Assembly (NCBI GenBank): GCA_034521445.1
Contig: JAXHMM010000005.1
Coordinates: 1-64,000 of the forward strand
DNA length: 64,000 nucleotides
Reading direction: 5' to 3'
DNA from: Balneolaceae bacterium
Lineage (GTDB): Bacteria; Bacteroidota; Rhodothermia; Balneolales; Balneolaceae
Below the pieces are notes generated by a model. The model made no database searches, was not told the DNA's origin, and saw only the letters and a list, made by a program, of their open reading frames with translations. Shown here one piece after another: positions 1 to 9,213 of the stretch. The translations under genes and the position numbers were made by a program. Numbering within the stretch: the stretch's first letter is position 1; each line of letters starts with the position of its first letter.

Positions 1-1
1 G

Positions 2-1747
2 ATCATCATCCACGCGTCGGGTAAACAGACGCGTATTGCACTGCTCGAAAACAACGAACTCGCCCAACTATTCATAGAATCCGATGAGAACCAGCGCACG
101 GTAGGCAACATCTACCTCGCCAGGGTTCACAAGGTGATGGCCGGCATCCGCGCCGCCTTCATTGACATGGGCACCCCCAAGGACGCCTTCCTTCACTTCT
201 CCGACGCCGGGGACCATCTCAGGGAGTATGTTCAGATGCTTAATGGACGGGACGCCATCAACCCGCGTGTCCGCGCTCAGCTGGAGAAGACCAACTTTGA
301 CAAAATCTCCAACTACGAGAAGCAGAACTGGGCTGGAAAGATCCTGCAGCCCGGCCAGCAGGTCATGGTGCAGATCGTCAAGGAACCCATCGGTTCCAAG
401 GGGCCCCGCGTTTCCACCGACATTACCATCGCCGGACGCTTCCTGGTGCTCATTCCCATGGGCGACTATGTGGCCGCCTCCCGCAAAATCAACAACTACA
501 AGGAGCGCCGCCGCCTCAAAGGCATCGTAGGATCCATGCTGCCGGAGGGTTTCGGAGTGATCATTCGCACCGTGGCCCAGGAACAGGACAAGCAGGCCAT
601 CGAGGACGACATGCGCAATGTGCTCAAGAAGTGGGAGCGCATTCTGGAGCGCCTGGAAGAGTCCAAGCCCACCTCCCTGCTCTACAAAGATCTAGACATG
701 ACCGAGAGCCTGGTACGGGACCTCTTCGCCAAGCAGTACGATCGCGTACTCATCGACGATCCCAAGATGCACAAGAAGATCAAGAACTATGTGGGGCAGA
801 TCGCCCCGCAGATGATTCCCAACGTGGAGCTCTACAACGGCAGGGAGCACATCTTCAACTACATGAACATTGCCAAGGATGTGGACTCCATTTTCTCGGC
901 GCGGGTACGTATGCCCTCCGGAGGCTACCTGATCTTCGAACAGACCGAAGCCATGTATGTGGTGGACGTCAACTCAGGTCCCTATGCAGCCAAGAAGCGC
1001 CAGGAGGACAACTCCCTGAAGACCAACCTGGAGGCCGCCCGCGAGGTGGCCAAGCAGCTCCGGCTGCGCGACATCGGCGGAATTATCGTGGTAGACTTCA
1101 TCGACCTGCGCAGCGACAAAAACCGCAAGAAGATCTACGACGAGATACAGAAGGAATTCAAGAAAGACCCGGCCAAGACCAACGTCATCGGGATGAGCGA
1201 CTTTGGCGTGGTGCAGATCACCCGGCAGCGTATCCGTCCCAGCGTGGTCAACTCCGTCTCCAAGATCTGTCCCATGTGCGGCGGCTCGGGCAACGTGGTC
1301 ACCCAGAACACCATCGTGGCCGACCTGGACGCATGGCTCAGCAAGTTTCGCCACAACACCGGCTACCGGGCGGTGGACATCTACATCAATCCCTACCTGA
1401 AGTCGTTCCTGGAGAAGGGCTTCATCAGCATCAAATGGAAATGGATGCTTCGCTACAAGGTGAAAATCTCCCTTGTCACCGACGAAACCATCTCCCTGAA
1501 CGAATTCAAGGCTACCCTGGCCGGCTCCGACATCGACATCACGACCGTGGTGATGCGCGGCGAAAATCTGGAGGAGGTGATCGCCGACGCACATGAGGAG
1601 CTGGAGGAGCTCGACTCGGGCAAACCGCGGCGGGGACGCGACAAGCTGGATTACGACGATGAAGAGGAGGAGGGCGGACCCTCCACCAACGGGAGGGAGC
1701 ACCTACCCGAACGTCCCACGGGGAACAGCTTCGGCTCGAAGTATTAA
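2..1747 (+). CDS. rng: Rne/Rng family ribonuclease (RNase E/G), 5' end missing
   Basis: Single-strand-specific endoribonuclease of rRNA/mRNA processing. The reading frame is open from base 2, and the first 44 codons (IIIHASGKQTRIALLENNEL...) match the family N-terminus, so the gene continues beyond the left edge; the ATG at 134 is internal. Visible parts: an S1-like RNA-binding segment (NIYLARVHKVMAGIRAAFID, about residues 38-60), the catalytic-domain Asp motifs VVDVNSG (around base 965) and VDFIDLRSDKNR (around base 1095) that bind Mg2+ in this family, and the zinc-link CPMCGGSG (around base 1270). The C-terminus is an acidic tail (DDEEEEGG) with no long RNase E-type scaffold, so it resembles RNase G or a short RNase E. 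It lies 48 bases before hslV on the same strand. Confidence 0.93.
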   Translation: MIIHASGKQTRIALLENNELAQLFIESDENQRTVGNIYLARVHKVMAGIRAAFIDMGTPKDAFLHFSDAGDHLREYVQMLNGRDAINPRVRAQLEKTNFDKISNYEKQNWAGKILQPGQQVMVQIVKEPIGSKGPRVSTDITIAGRFLVLIPMGDYVAASRKINNYKERRRLKGIVGSMLPEGFGVIIRTVAQEQDKQAIEDDMRNVLKKWERILERLEESKPTSLLYKDLDMTESLVRDLFAKQYDRVLIDDPKMHKKIKNYVGQIAPQMIPNVELYNGREHIFNYMNIAKDVDSIFSARVRMPSGGYLIFEQTEAMYVVDVNSGPYAAKKRQEDNSLKTNLEAAREVAKQLRLRDIGGIIVVDFIDLRSDKNRKKIYDEIQKEFKKDPAKTNVIGMSDFGVVQITRQRIRPSVVNSVSKICPMCGGSGNVVTQNTIVADLDAWLSKFRHNTGYRAVDIYINPYLKSFLEKGFISIKWKWMLRYKVKISLVTDETISLNEFKATLAGSDIDITTVVMRGENLEEVIADAHEELEELDSGKPRRGRDKLDYDDEEEEGGPSTNGREHLPERPTGNSFGSKY

Positions 1748-1795
1748 TGAGGCCAACTAGAACGCGAGGCAGACGTCTGAACGCAAACATTCTCG

Positions 1796-2344
1796 ATGAG
1801 CATATCCCCTCTTAAAGCCACCACCGTGGTGGGCGTCATCCACAACGGGGAGGCCGCCATCGGCAGCGACGGACAAGCAACCATGGACAAGACCGTCATG
1901 AAGGCCACCGTCACCAAGGTGAGACGGCTCTACGAAGGCAAAATCGCGGCCGGATTCGCCGGATCCACCGCCGACGCCTTTACGCTCTTCGAGAAGTACG
2001 AAGAGAAGCTGGAGCAATACAACGGTAACCTGAAGCGGGCCGCCGTCGAGATGGCCAAGGAGTGGCGCAGCGACAAATTCCTGCGCAAGCTCGAAGCCCT
2101 GCTGGTGGTCATGAATCGCGATCAGGCCCTGCTCATTTCCGGACAGGGCGATGTGATCGAGCCCGACGACCAACTTCTGGCCATCGGAAGCGGGGGATCC
2201 TACGCCCTGGCGGCCGCCCGCGCCCTCAAAAACAACGCGCAGAATTTAAGTGCCCGCGAGATCGTTGAAAAATCGCTGCACATCGCAGCCGATATCGACA
2301 TCTATACGAATCACAACCTGAGCATCCTCGAGATAGAAGAATAG
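1796..2344 (+). CDS. hslV: HslV, ATP-dependent protease proteolytic subunit
   Basis: Threonine peptidase that forms a double hexamer and degrades proteins unfolded by HslU in the cytoplasm. The 182 residues cover the whole family length. The conserved start of the mature enzyme (TTVVGV) is preceded by eight residues, MSISPLKA, so the catalytic Thr would be residue 9 and need propeptide removal; in E. coli only Met precedes it. GSDGQATM and the [14 protein letters not shown] segment are typical of HslV. The stop lies 3 bases before the hslU start, so the two are surely cotranscribed. An internal Met start would remove the catalytic Thr, so the 1796 start is kept. Confidence 0.95.
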   Translation: MSISPLKATTVVGVIHNGEAAIGSDGQATMDKTVMKATVTKVRRLYEGKIAAGFAGSTADAFTLFEKYEEKLEQYNGNLKRAAVEMAKEWRSDKFLRKLEALLVVMNRDQALLISGQGDVIEPDDQLLAIGSGGSYALAAARALKNNAQNLSAREIVEKSLHIAADIDIYTNHNLSILEIEE

Positions 2345-2347
2345 ACT

Positions 2348-3781
2348 GTGAGCCCATTCCAACAGACCGTCAAACAACAGAATCTCACCCCGCGGCAAAT
2401 CGTCTCGGAACTGGACAAGTACATCATCGGCCAGCATGAGGCCAAACGCTCCGTGGCCATCGCGCTGCGAAACCGCTGGCGCCGCATGCACTCCGATGAG
2501 GAGCTGCGTGATGAAATCCTCCCCAACAACATCCTTCTCATCGGGCCCACCGGCGTGGGCAAGACCGAAATCGCCCGCCGGCTGGCCCGGCTGGCCGACG
2601 CCCCCTTCATCAAGGTGGAAGCCTCCAAATTTACCGAGGTGGGCTATGTGGGACGCGATGTGGAGTCGATGATCCGCGATCTGTGCGACATCTCCGTAAA
2701 CATGGTGAAGGAGGAGATGCAGGAGCGGGTGCGCGAAAAGGCCGAGAAGATCGTAGAGGAGCGTATACTGGACATTCTCATCCCTCCCGTAACCAAGGGA
2801 GGCGAGAACAACAGCAAACCGGGTTTCCAAAAAAAGGACGGCGACTTCAATCCCGAGCAGGCCAGCGACCGCGAACTCAACCAGCGCACGCGCGAGAAGT
2901 TCCGCGAGAAGCTGCGCAACGGCGAGCTGGAAGACCGCAAGATCGAGATCGAGGTGAAATCCAGCCGCGCTCCCATGATGCAGGTCTTTGGTCCACAGGG
3001 CGGCATGGAGGAGATGGGCATCAACCTGCAGGACATGCTGGGCAACCTGGGCGGTAAAAACAAGACCAAGCGGAATGTCACCATCGAGGAAGCCCGCGAG
3101 ATTCTCCTGGACGAGGAAGCCGAAAAGCTGATCGATCACGAATCGGCCGTGCAGGAGGCCCTTGAGCGGGTGCAGACCCAGGCCATCGTCTTCATCGACG
3201 AGATCGACAAGGTGGCCGAATCGAGCAGTGACGGCAAGAGGGGCGGCGGCGGACCCGACGTGAGCCGCCAGGGCGTGCAGCGCGATCTGCTGCCCATCAT
3301 AGAGGGCAGCAACGTCTCCACCAAGCATGGTATGGTCAAAACCGACCACATCCTCTTCATTGGCTCCGGCGCCTTTCATGTCTCCAAGCCGTCGGACCTG
3401 ATTCCTGAGCTGCAGGGACGCATGCCCATCCGCGTGGAGCTGAATTCCCTGACCGAAGACGACTTTTTCGACATTCTCACCAAACCCAAGAACGCCCTTA
3501 CCAAGCAGTACCAGGCCATGCTGGCCGCCGAGGGCGTGACCATCGAATTCACCGGCGAGGCCCTGCGCGAAGTGGCCTCCATTGCGGCCCAGGTGAACCA
3601 GGCCGTCGAGAATATCGGGGCGCGAAGGCTGCATACCATCCTCTCCTCCCTGCTCGACGAGCTGCTCTTCGCTGTGCCGGACGACATCGGCAGCGGGGAG
3701 ATCACCATCGACCGCGACTACGTGAACAAACAGCTGGACGACCTTGTTAAGGACAAGGATCTGAGCCACTATATACTCTGA
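2348..3781 (+). CDS. hslU: HslU, ATPase subunit of the HslVU protease
   Basis: AAA+ unfoldase that feeds substrates into HslV. It starts with GTG at 2348, 3 bases after the hslV stop. Visible motifs: [17 protein letters not shown] at the N-terminus, Walker [10 protein letters not shown] (near residue 65), a long charged insertion (I domain, about residues 120-245), Walker [12 protein letters not shown] (near residue 280), and the C-terminal tail ending DLSHYIL that in the family docks between HslV subunits. At 477 residues it is slightly longer than E. coli HslU (443), the excess being in the I domain. Confidence 0.97.
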   Translation: MSPFQQTVKQQNLTPRQIVSELDKYIIGQHEAKRSVAIALRNRWRRMHSDEELRDEILPNNILLIGPTGVGKTEIARRLARLADAPFIKVEASKFTEVGYVGRDVESMIRDLCDISVNMVKEEMQERVREKAEKIVEERILDILIPPVTKGGENNSKPGFQKKDGDFNPEQASDRELNQRTREKFREKLRNGELEDRKIEIEVKSSRAPMMQVFGPQGGMEEMGINLQDMLGNLGGKNKTKRNVTIEEAREILLDEEAEKLIDHESAVQEALERVQTQAIVFIDEIDKVAESSSDGKRGGGGPDVSRQGVQRDLLPIIEGSNVSTKHGMVKTDHILFIGSGAFHVSKPSDLIPELQGRMPIRVELNSLTEDDFFDILTKPKNALTKQYQAMLAAEGVTIEFTGEALREVASIAAQVNQAVENIGARRLHTILSSLLDELLFAVPDDIGSGEITIDRDYVNKQLDDLVKDKDLSHYIL

Positions 3782-3786
3782 ACCGT

Positions 3787-3829
3787 CCCGGGCGTTACGG
3801 CCGCAGGACACGCGCCCGTGCGGCCCGGG
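3787..3829. terminator. GC-rich inverted repeat after hslU
   Basis: CCCGGGC (3787-3793) pairs with GCCCGGG (3823-3829); an alternative inner pairing is GGCCGCA (3799-3805) with TGCGGCC (3819-3825). It starts 6 bases after the hslU stop, which fits transcription ending, but no T-tract follows, so it is only a possible terminator or mRNA-stabilising hairpin. Confidence 0.35.
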
Positions 3830-3960
3830 TATTCGGTCTACAGTTGCTTATAACCGCAGAAAGAGGGTTATTACCCGTTGCGGCCCTTTTTAAAAGCCGT
3901 CGTAAATAATTTGACCTTACCTGCGTTCTTGAACGAAACGGAACCCTACGGATAGCTTTC

Positions 3961-5856
3961 ATGACCTTGAAAAAATTTGCAGCCCCCAATATCGCCGTCC
4001 TGCTTCTCCTGTCCCTTTTCTGGATCGGGGGGATAGACCGCGTCGTGCAGACGGACGAGGACGAGCTCAAAAAGAACCTGATGAAGTACGTGCAGACCAC
4101 CAAGAGCGTACAGGACAATTACGTGGAGCCGGTGAGTCTCACCTCACTCTTTAAAAGCGGTATCAAGGGACTGGTCAAAAACCTGGATGACAGCACCGCC
4201 ACCCTGGAGGGCACGCCGGCCGACACCACCTTTTCCGGGGAGCTTGACATCAGCAGCATCACCGAATCCACCCGTCGCTTCGAGAACGCCTACCTCTACC
4301 TGGCCAACAACTACCCGGACGAAAACATGACCGAGCGTACGGAGGATGCCATACGCAGTCTTCTGAGCACCCTAGATCCCCACTCCATCTACCTGGAACC
4401 CGAAATAAGCGAGCAGGAGCAGGAGGCCTTCGAAGGTAAATTCCAGGGCATTGGCATCCAGTTTAACATCATACAGGACACCATTACCGTGGTGACGGCC
4501 ATTAGCGGTGGGCCCAGCGATCAGCTGGGAATCCGCTCGGGTGACCGCATCATCGCCATCGAAGACAGCAGCGCCCTCGGCTTTCAAAACGAGGACGTTC
4601 GCAATGCTCTGCGCGGACCCAAGGGCAGCGAAGTTGACGTGACCATCAAACGGCCCGGAACCTCAGGCACCCTCAAATACACCATTACGCGCGATGAGAT
4701 TCCGCTCCATACGGTAGACGCGTCCTACATGCTGGACGAGCAGACCGGCTACATTAAAATCAGCCGCTTCGCCGCCACCACCCACGAGGAGTTCATGACG
4801 GCCATGCGCAAACTGGAAGATCTGGGCATGGAGCGGCTGATGCTCGACCTGCGCGGCAACGGCGGGGGGTACATGAGCCAGGCCGTGGCCATCGCCGAAG
4901 AATTTTTTCCCGGCGGCACCAAATTGGTCTCCACCAAGAGCCGCCACGCTCGTTTTACCCAGGACTACTTCTCCAGCCGCACCGGCAACTACACCGATAT
5001 GCCCGTCATCGTGATGGTCAACGAAACCTCGGCCTCCGCCAGCGAAATCGTCAGCGGGGCCATTCAGGATCACGACCGCGGACTGATCGTCGGCAAGCGT
5101 ACCTACGGGAAGGGCCTGGTGCAGCAGCAGTACGCCCTCTACGACACCAGCACCATAAGAGTGACCATCTCACGCTACTACACCCCCTCCGGCCGGCTTA
5201 TCCAGAAACCCTATGCTGACGGGCGCGAGAATTACGTCTACGAAATATACCAGCGTGATAATGCCAGCAGCGACGCCATGGAGTTCACCGAGCACGTGCC
5301 CGACTCCCTGAAGTATCACACGGATGCGGGCCGTACCGTCTACGGGGGAGGCGGGATCGTCCCCGACCACCCCATCCAGGAGGATACCACCCAGTCGGCC
5401 GCTGTGGTTAATTTCATGCGCGGCAAGCAGGTGGCCTTTGACTTCGTACGGCAGTACCTCGACGAAAACGGCGACACCTTTCGATCCGAATGGGCAAACG
5501 ACTACGAAGGTTTCCGGGAGCAGTTCCAGTGGACCGATGCGCAGATGGACCAGGTCTACGGCATGCTGCGCGAAAACAACATGGTGGTCACCGACACCGT
5601 CCAGAGCCCTGAATTCCGTTCCGATTCCCTGATGGTGCCGCCCGGCCATTTCGAGAAAGTTCGCTGGATGTCCGAAGGAATCATGAAGGCCGAATTGGCC
5701 CTGCAGGTCTGGGACCGCAAGCACTACTTTCCCGTGTTCAACGACGTCTTCGACAACATGCTCGACAAGGCCATGAACCTGTGGGACGAAGTGCGGGCAC
5801 TCGAAGAATACGCCGCCGCCCACACCACCGGCGTCAATCGCGGGGAAGGCGGCTGA
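3961..5856 (+). CDS. S41 family C-terminal processing peptidase
   Basis: Envelope serine protease of the Tsp/CtpA family. An N-terminal hydrophobic segment (residues 9-25, NIAVLLLLSLFWIGGID) acts as signal or anchor. A PDZ domain follows (about residues 155-235, with GGPSDQLGIRSGDRIIAIE). The catalytic core carries the Ser/Lys pair: Ser359 in SASASEI and Lys384 in YGKGLVQ, 25 residues apart as in E. coli Tsp, with Asp370 between them. At 631 residues it is longer than minimal CtpA; about 230 residues after the core have no motif I recognise. It sits alone between the hslU hairpin and a convergent rsmE. Confidence 0.93.
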   Translation: MTLKKFAAPNIAVLLLLSLFWIGGIDRVVQTDEDELKKNLMKYVQTTKSVQDNYVEPVSLTSLFKSGIKGLVKNLDDSTATLEGTPADTTFSGELDISSITESTRRFENAYLYLANNYPDENMTERTEDAIRSLLSTLDPHSIYLEPEISEQEQEAFEGKFQGIGIQFNIIQDTITVVTAISGGPSDQLGIRSGDRIIAIEDSSALGFQNEDVRNALRGPKGSEVDVTIKRPGTSGTLKYTITRDEIPLHTVDASYMLDEQTGYIKISRFAATTHEEFMTAMRKLEDLGMERLMLDLRGNGGGYMSQAVAIAEEFFPGGTKLVSTKSRHARFTQDYFSSRTGNYTDMPVIVMVNETSASASEIVSGAIQDHDRGLIVGKRTYGKGLVQQQYALYDTSTIRVTISRYYTPSGRLIQKPYADGRENYVYEIYQRDNASSDAMEFTEHVPDSLKYHTDAGRTVYGGGGIVPDHPIQEDTTQSAAVVNFMRGKQVAFDFVRQYLDENGDTFRSEWANDYEGFREQFQWTDAQMDQVYGMLRENNMVVTDTVQSPEFRSDSLMVPPGHFEKVRWMSEGIMKAELALQVWDRKHYFPVFNDVFDNMLDKAMNLWDEVRALEEYAAAHTTGVNRGEGG

Positions 5857-5877
5857 GGCAGGCCCCTCCCTTCCACC

Positions 5878-6579
5878 CTACCCTTCCGGCAGCATGCGGC
5901 TGAGCAGAGCCACAGCGGCGGTCTCCGTCCTCAGGCGATAACCGCCCAAGCGTACCGGCTCGGCACCCGCCTCCAGGGCATGTCGCATCTCCTCCTCCGA
6001 AAATCCCCCCTCCGGTCCCACCAGCAACAGGAAGCTGTCCCCCTCCCTGTCAGGAAGTTCTTCAGGATATCCGCCCTCCCCCTGGCGGGCGAGCAACGGG
6101 CGGGTATCTGGATGACTCTCCAGCACCTGCGCAAGAGAATCGTGCAGCGTGATCCCGGGCAGCCAGGCGCGCCGGCTCTGCTTCATGGCGGCCAGGGCCG
6201 CAGACTCCAGGCGGTCCATGCGCACATTCTCCTTGACCGTATGCTGGCTGCGGAAGAGAGCCACGTCCCCCGCACCCAGCTCCACCGCCTTCTCGACGGC
6301 AAATTCCATGCGGTCCCTTTTTTTCAGGATTCCCATGGCCAGCACGCAGTAAGGGTCCGGGCGCGGCAGCTCCTCGCGGGAGGCCCACTCCACGATCACC
6401 CCATTCTTGCCTGCGGAGACGACGCTGCCCTGGTAGCGAGTGCCCCGTCCATCAGCGACTGCCACCGGATCGCCCGGCCCCAGGCGCAGTACCCGCGCGG
6501 CGTGATGTGCCTCCTGTCCCTCGAGCCGTATACGGCGGCCGGATACCTGTACGGGGGGAGCATAGAATAGCGGTCCCAT
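5878..6579 (-). CDS. rsmE: RsmE, 16S rRNA m3U1498 methyltransferase
   Basis: SPOUT-class enzyme that methylates N3 of U1498 in 16S rRNA using S-adenosylmethionine. The N-terminal PUA-like part (HHAARVLRLGPGDPVAVADG) and the C-terminal knot (LLVGPEGGFSEEE and LGGYRLRTETAA) are clear. The length of 233 residues is normal. Its ATG directly follows the stop of the BFD-like gene with no gap, making it the last gene of a leftward operon with 6580-6804, 6831-8036 and 8045-8521. Confidence 0.95.
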   Translation of the reverse strand: MGPLFYAPPVQVSGRRIRLEGQEAHHAARVLRLGPGDPVAVADGRGTRYQGSVVSAGKNGVIVEWASREELPRPDPYCVLAMGILKKRDRMEFAVEKAVELGAGDVALFRSQHTVKENVRMDRLESAALAAMKQSRRAWLPGITLHDSLAQVLESHPDTRPLLARQGEGGYPEELPDREGDSFLLLVGPEGGFSEEEMRHALEAGAEPVRLGGYRLRTETAAVALLSRMLPEG

Positions 6580-6804
6580 TTATACGTCCTCCTTTTTCCG
6601 GTAAAACTCGCCGGGCTCGAATACCGTCCTGCCGCTGCACAGCAGGTGCGCAACGTAGGGTTCGCAGAGGCCGCAGCTGTCGGAACAGTAGGACCTCTCC
6701 TTGAGGACCTCCACCGAGTCGATGTCGTTGCGGCGCGCGTAATCCCGAATCTCTTCGAAAGAGCGATTGCGGCAGATGCACCGATCAACCTTGTAGCGTG
6801 ACAT
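6580..6804 (-). CDS. BFD-like [2Fe-2S]-binding small protein
   Basis: A 74-residue protein with the cysteine pattern CxC (9 and 11) and CSDSCGLC (Cys40, Cys44, Cys47). This resembles the bacterioferritin-associated ferredoxin/NifU-middle fold, where CxC and CxxC ligate a 2Fe-2S cluster; the extra Cys40 and a Cys at 56 are not part of the usual set. Such proteins act in iron release from bacterioferritin or as redox adaptors, but no bacterioferritin gene is visible here. It is packed between dcd (26-base gap) and rsmE (no gap). Confidence 0.75.
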   Translation of the reverse strand: MSRYKVDRCICRNRSFEEIRDYARRNDIDSVEVLKERSYCSDSCGLCEPYVAHLLCSGRTVFEPGEFYRKKEDV

Positions 6805-6830
6805 GCGCGTGCGTGGACCTGGCGTTGCGG

Positions 6831-8036
6831 TTACTGTTTGAAGTGCTTGCCCAGCTTGAGTCCCTGTCCCTGGTAGTTGCTCTCGATATCCTCCCCGTAG
6901 ATATACTCGGGAACTTCGGTGTTGGGCTCAAAGCGCATGCTGCAGAAGGTCTGCCCGTCCTCGATCAGGAAGGGCACGTCGTGGGATCGCACCTCCAGCA
7001 CGGCGCGTGCGCCGCCCGCCTTCACGCTGCCGCCGAAGCCGCTGTCAAAGAAGCCCGCATAGTGGGTGCGCAGCTCCCCGGAGCCGGTGTCGTAGGCAAT
7101 CATTTCGGCGGCCAGGGTCTCCGGTATGCGGCATCGCTCCTTGGAGGCAAAGATGTAGAAGGCCTCGGGTTCCAGGATCAGATGGTCGTCGCGGCGCGCT
7201 TGGATGGGCTCCCAGAAATCGGCCACCTCGTAGTGACCCACCTTCTCCAGGTCGATGATGTCGCGGTGCTTTCGCGCCTTGTAGCCTACGATGTCCCGGC
7301 CGCCGCCCAGCAGGTTCACGCTCAGGAAGAGTCCGCTGCTTACCTTCACCTCGTCCAACGGCAGGGGATCGCCTGCCGCATTGAAGAGCAGGGGATCGGT
7401 GCCGTGGGTGTGCAGGATATCCTGGTCGCTGAGCACCTGGTGTCCATGGCGTATACGCAGCTGGTTCAGCCGCTGGCCCGTTTGCACCCGGATGGGAAAG
7501 GACTTGGGCACCACCTCCAGGAAAAGGGGTCCGCTGTAGCCCGGCCGCACCTCCTCGAAACGGTGGGAGCCGTCGGTGACCACCCGCGTGAAGATGTCCA
7601 GGCGGCCCGTGGTACTCTTGGGATTGGCCTTGGCCGAGAGACGTTCTTCGGAGACGATACGAAAGTATTCCTCGGAATCACCGTTGAAAAGAGACTTCTG
7701 CGGTGAGATCTGGGCCGGCAGGTGCACCTCCTCCAGCAGGGGGATGATATAGACGCAGTTGGTTTCCAGGATGGCCCCGCCCTCCAGGGATATTTCGTAC
7801 TGGCGGAGTTTGTCCAGCTTGTCCTGCACGCTTTCGTCTTCGGGCAGGAAGCTGCTGCGCACGCGGTAGGCGGTCTCTCCCAGGCGCAGGTCAATGGAGT
7901 TGGGCTGAAACTGGTCCTCCTCGATGGGATAACCCTCCCGCCCGCGGATCACGCCGGCCTCCACCAGCGTGCGGAGCTTCTGCACGGGCAGGATGCCCTT
8001 GGTACGAAAATAGACGTCGTTGGAAACTTCGCTCAC
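6831..8036 (-). CDS. dcd: 2'-deoxycytidine 5'-triphosphate deaminase (double-domain Dcd)
   Basis: Converts dCTP to dUTP in pyrimidine deoxynucleotide synthesis. It is about 401 residues, twice the length of E. coli Dcd, matching the two-domain family. The substrate/active-site segment ANPKSTTGRLDIFTRVV and the N-terminal FQPNSIDLRLGE are visible, and the second half holds a similar fold (FYIFASKERCRIPETLAAEMI). A GTG at 8036 is chosen: it is preceded by GAGG at 6 bases and lies 8 bases after the stop of the upstream EVE gene. An upstream ATG at 8090 would overlap that gene and adds 18 residues with no family character. Confidence 0.88.
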   Translation of the reverse strand: MSEVSNDVYFRTKGILPVQKLRTLVEAGVIRGREGYPIEEDQFQPNSIDLRLGETAYRVRSSFLPEDESVQDKLDKLRQYEISLEGGAILETNCVYIIPLLEEVHLPAQISPQKSLFNGDSEEYFRIVSEERLSAKANPKSTTGRLDIFTRVVTDGSHRFEEVRPGYSGPLFLEVVPKSFPIRVQTGQRLNQLRIRHGHQVLSDQDILHTHGTDPLLFNAAGDPLPLDEVKVSSGLFLSVNLLGGGRDIVGYKARKHRDIIDLEKVGHYEVADFWEPIQARRDDHLILEPEAFYIFASKERCRIPETLAAEMIAYDTGSGELRTHYAGFFDSGFGGSVKAGGARAVLEVRSHDVPFLIEDGQTFCSMRFEPNTEVPEYIYGEDIESNYQGQGLKLGKHFKQ

Positions 8037-8044
8037 GGCCGGCC

Positions 8045-8521
8045 TCACAAAAGGGGTTCGGCGCCGGCCATCTCGTGGATCTTCTTCCACTCGGTTCCGG
8101 TGACCGGGGTGATGGAGAGGCGAAAGCGGTTCAGCAGCACCATGTCCTGCAGGGTGGGCTCCCCCTTGACGGCGTCGCGGGTGACGGGATCGTCGAATTT
8201 CTGCACAAACTCCACATCCACCAGCTCCCAGGTGGGGTCCGACTCGCTGCTGTCTTCGTCAAAATATTTGGAGTCGGGGTTGAACTGGGTGGGATCCGGG
8301 TACGGCTCGCTGGCCACCTTCATCGTGCCCACGATGACCGGGGGACGCACCTGCGAGTGGTAGAACAGGATGCCGTCGCCCACCTGCATATCGTCTCTCA
8401 TATGGTTGCGGGCCTCGTAGTTGCGGATGCCGTCCCAGGGCTCCGTACCCACCTCCTGCAGGTCGTCAATGCTGAATGCGTCCGGCTCCGATTTCATCAG
8501 CCAGTACTGTCGGTCGCTCAT
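8045..8521 (-). CDS. EVE domain protein
   Basis: A 158-residue single-domain protein: MSDRQYWLMKSEPDAFSIDDL, WDGIRNYEARN, GDGILFYHSQV and IVGTMKVASEPYPDPTQF are the hallmarks of the EVE family (bacterial homologues of THYN1). The fold is PUA-related and is thought to read modified bases such as 5-methylcytosine in DNA; the bacterial role is not settled. It is first in the leftward operon with dcd, BFD-like and rsmE, and is divergent from the ATP-pyrophosphatase gene at 8591. Confidence 0.9.
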   Translation of the reverse strand: MSDRQYWLMKSEPDAFSIDDLQEVGTEPWDGIRNYEARNHMRDDMQVGDGILFYHSQVRPPVIVGTMKVASEPYPDPTQFNPDSKYFDEDSSESDPTWELVDVEFVQKFDDPVTRDAVKGEPTLQDMVLLNRFRLSITPVTGTEWKKIHEMAGAEPLL

Positions 8522-8590
8522 AGGAAGTCGCTGCTAATTGTTATCTTTTCAAATGCCCTTGAATATAGAAGTTAGAACAGAGAATTCAGA

Positions 8591-9175
8591 ATGAACTACC
8601 TCTTTTGGAGTGGCGGCAAGGACGCCTTCCTGGCCTGGCATTTCTGGCGCGAGCGCCGGCCCGAGGCGGAACTCACCCTGCTGACCACCTACAACGAAGA
8701 GACCGGGGTGGTGCCCCACCAGCAGATCCCGATGGAGAACATCCGCCGGCAGGCCGGGATGATGGCTCTGCCCCTGGCGGAGGTGGCCCTGCCCCCGGAA
8801 TGTCCCAATGAAACCTACCTGGAGAAGGTGCGGGAGGCCTTTGCCGAGCACGGACAGCCCGGCGAGCTGATCTTCGGCGACTGGAAGCTGGAGGAGGTAC
8901 GCGCCTGGCGGGAGAAGCATTTCGGGGAGCGGTGCCGGTTTCCCATCTGGAAAAAGGACCTTGACGAGCTTATGACGCTGCTCACACTGCTGCCGGTGGA
9001 GGTGCGCATCAGCGCGGTGCGCGAGGAGTTCCGCCACCTGCTCAAGCCCGGGGAGCGCTATGGCCAGGGACTGGTGCGCCAGCTGCTGCACCTGGGCGGG
9101 GAGATCGATCCCATGGGCGAAAACGGGGAGTTCCACACGGAGGTGCGGTTCGCCGATCCGCCGAAGCCGGTGTGA
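8591..9175 (+). CDS. Dph6-like ATP pyrophosphatase (diphthine-ammonia ligase family)
   Basis: A 194-residue protein with the PP-loop SGGKDA at residues 7-12 and the family-specific DPMGENGEFHT near residue 175. These mark the Dph6/MJ0570 branch of adenine nucleotide alpha-hydrolases. In eukaryotes Dph6 amidates diphthine on EF2; bacteria lack diphthamide, so the bacterial substrate is unknown. The gene is followed by the convergent rfbB. Confidence 0.85.
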   Translation: MNYLFWSGGKDAFLAWHFWRERRPEAELTLLTTYNEETGVVPHQQIPMENIRRQAGMMALPLAEVALPPECPNETYLEKVREAFAEHGQPGELIFGDWKLEEVRAWREKHFGERCRFPIWKKDLDELMTLLTLLPVEVRISAVREEFRHLLKPGERYGQGLVRQLLHLGGEIDPMGENGEFHTEVRFADPPKPV

Positions 9176-9213
9176 AGCCCGTGCGCCTGCCGGCGCCGGA
9201 GGGAGAGGACGAA

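Noticed and set aside
134-1747. RNase E/G starting at the ATG at 134
   Set aside because: The upstream frame is open to base 2 and encodes the conserved family N-terminus, so the gene is cut by the window edge.
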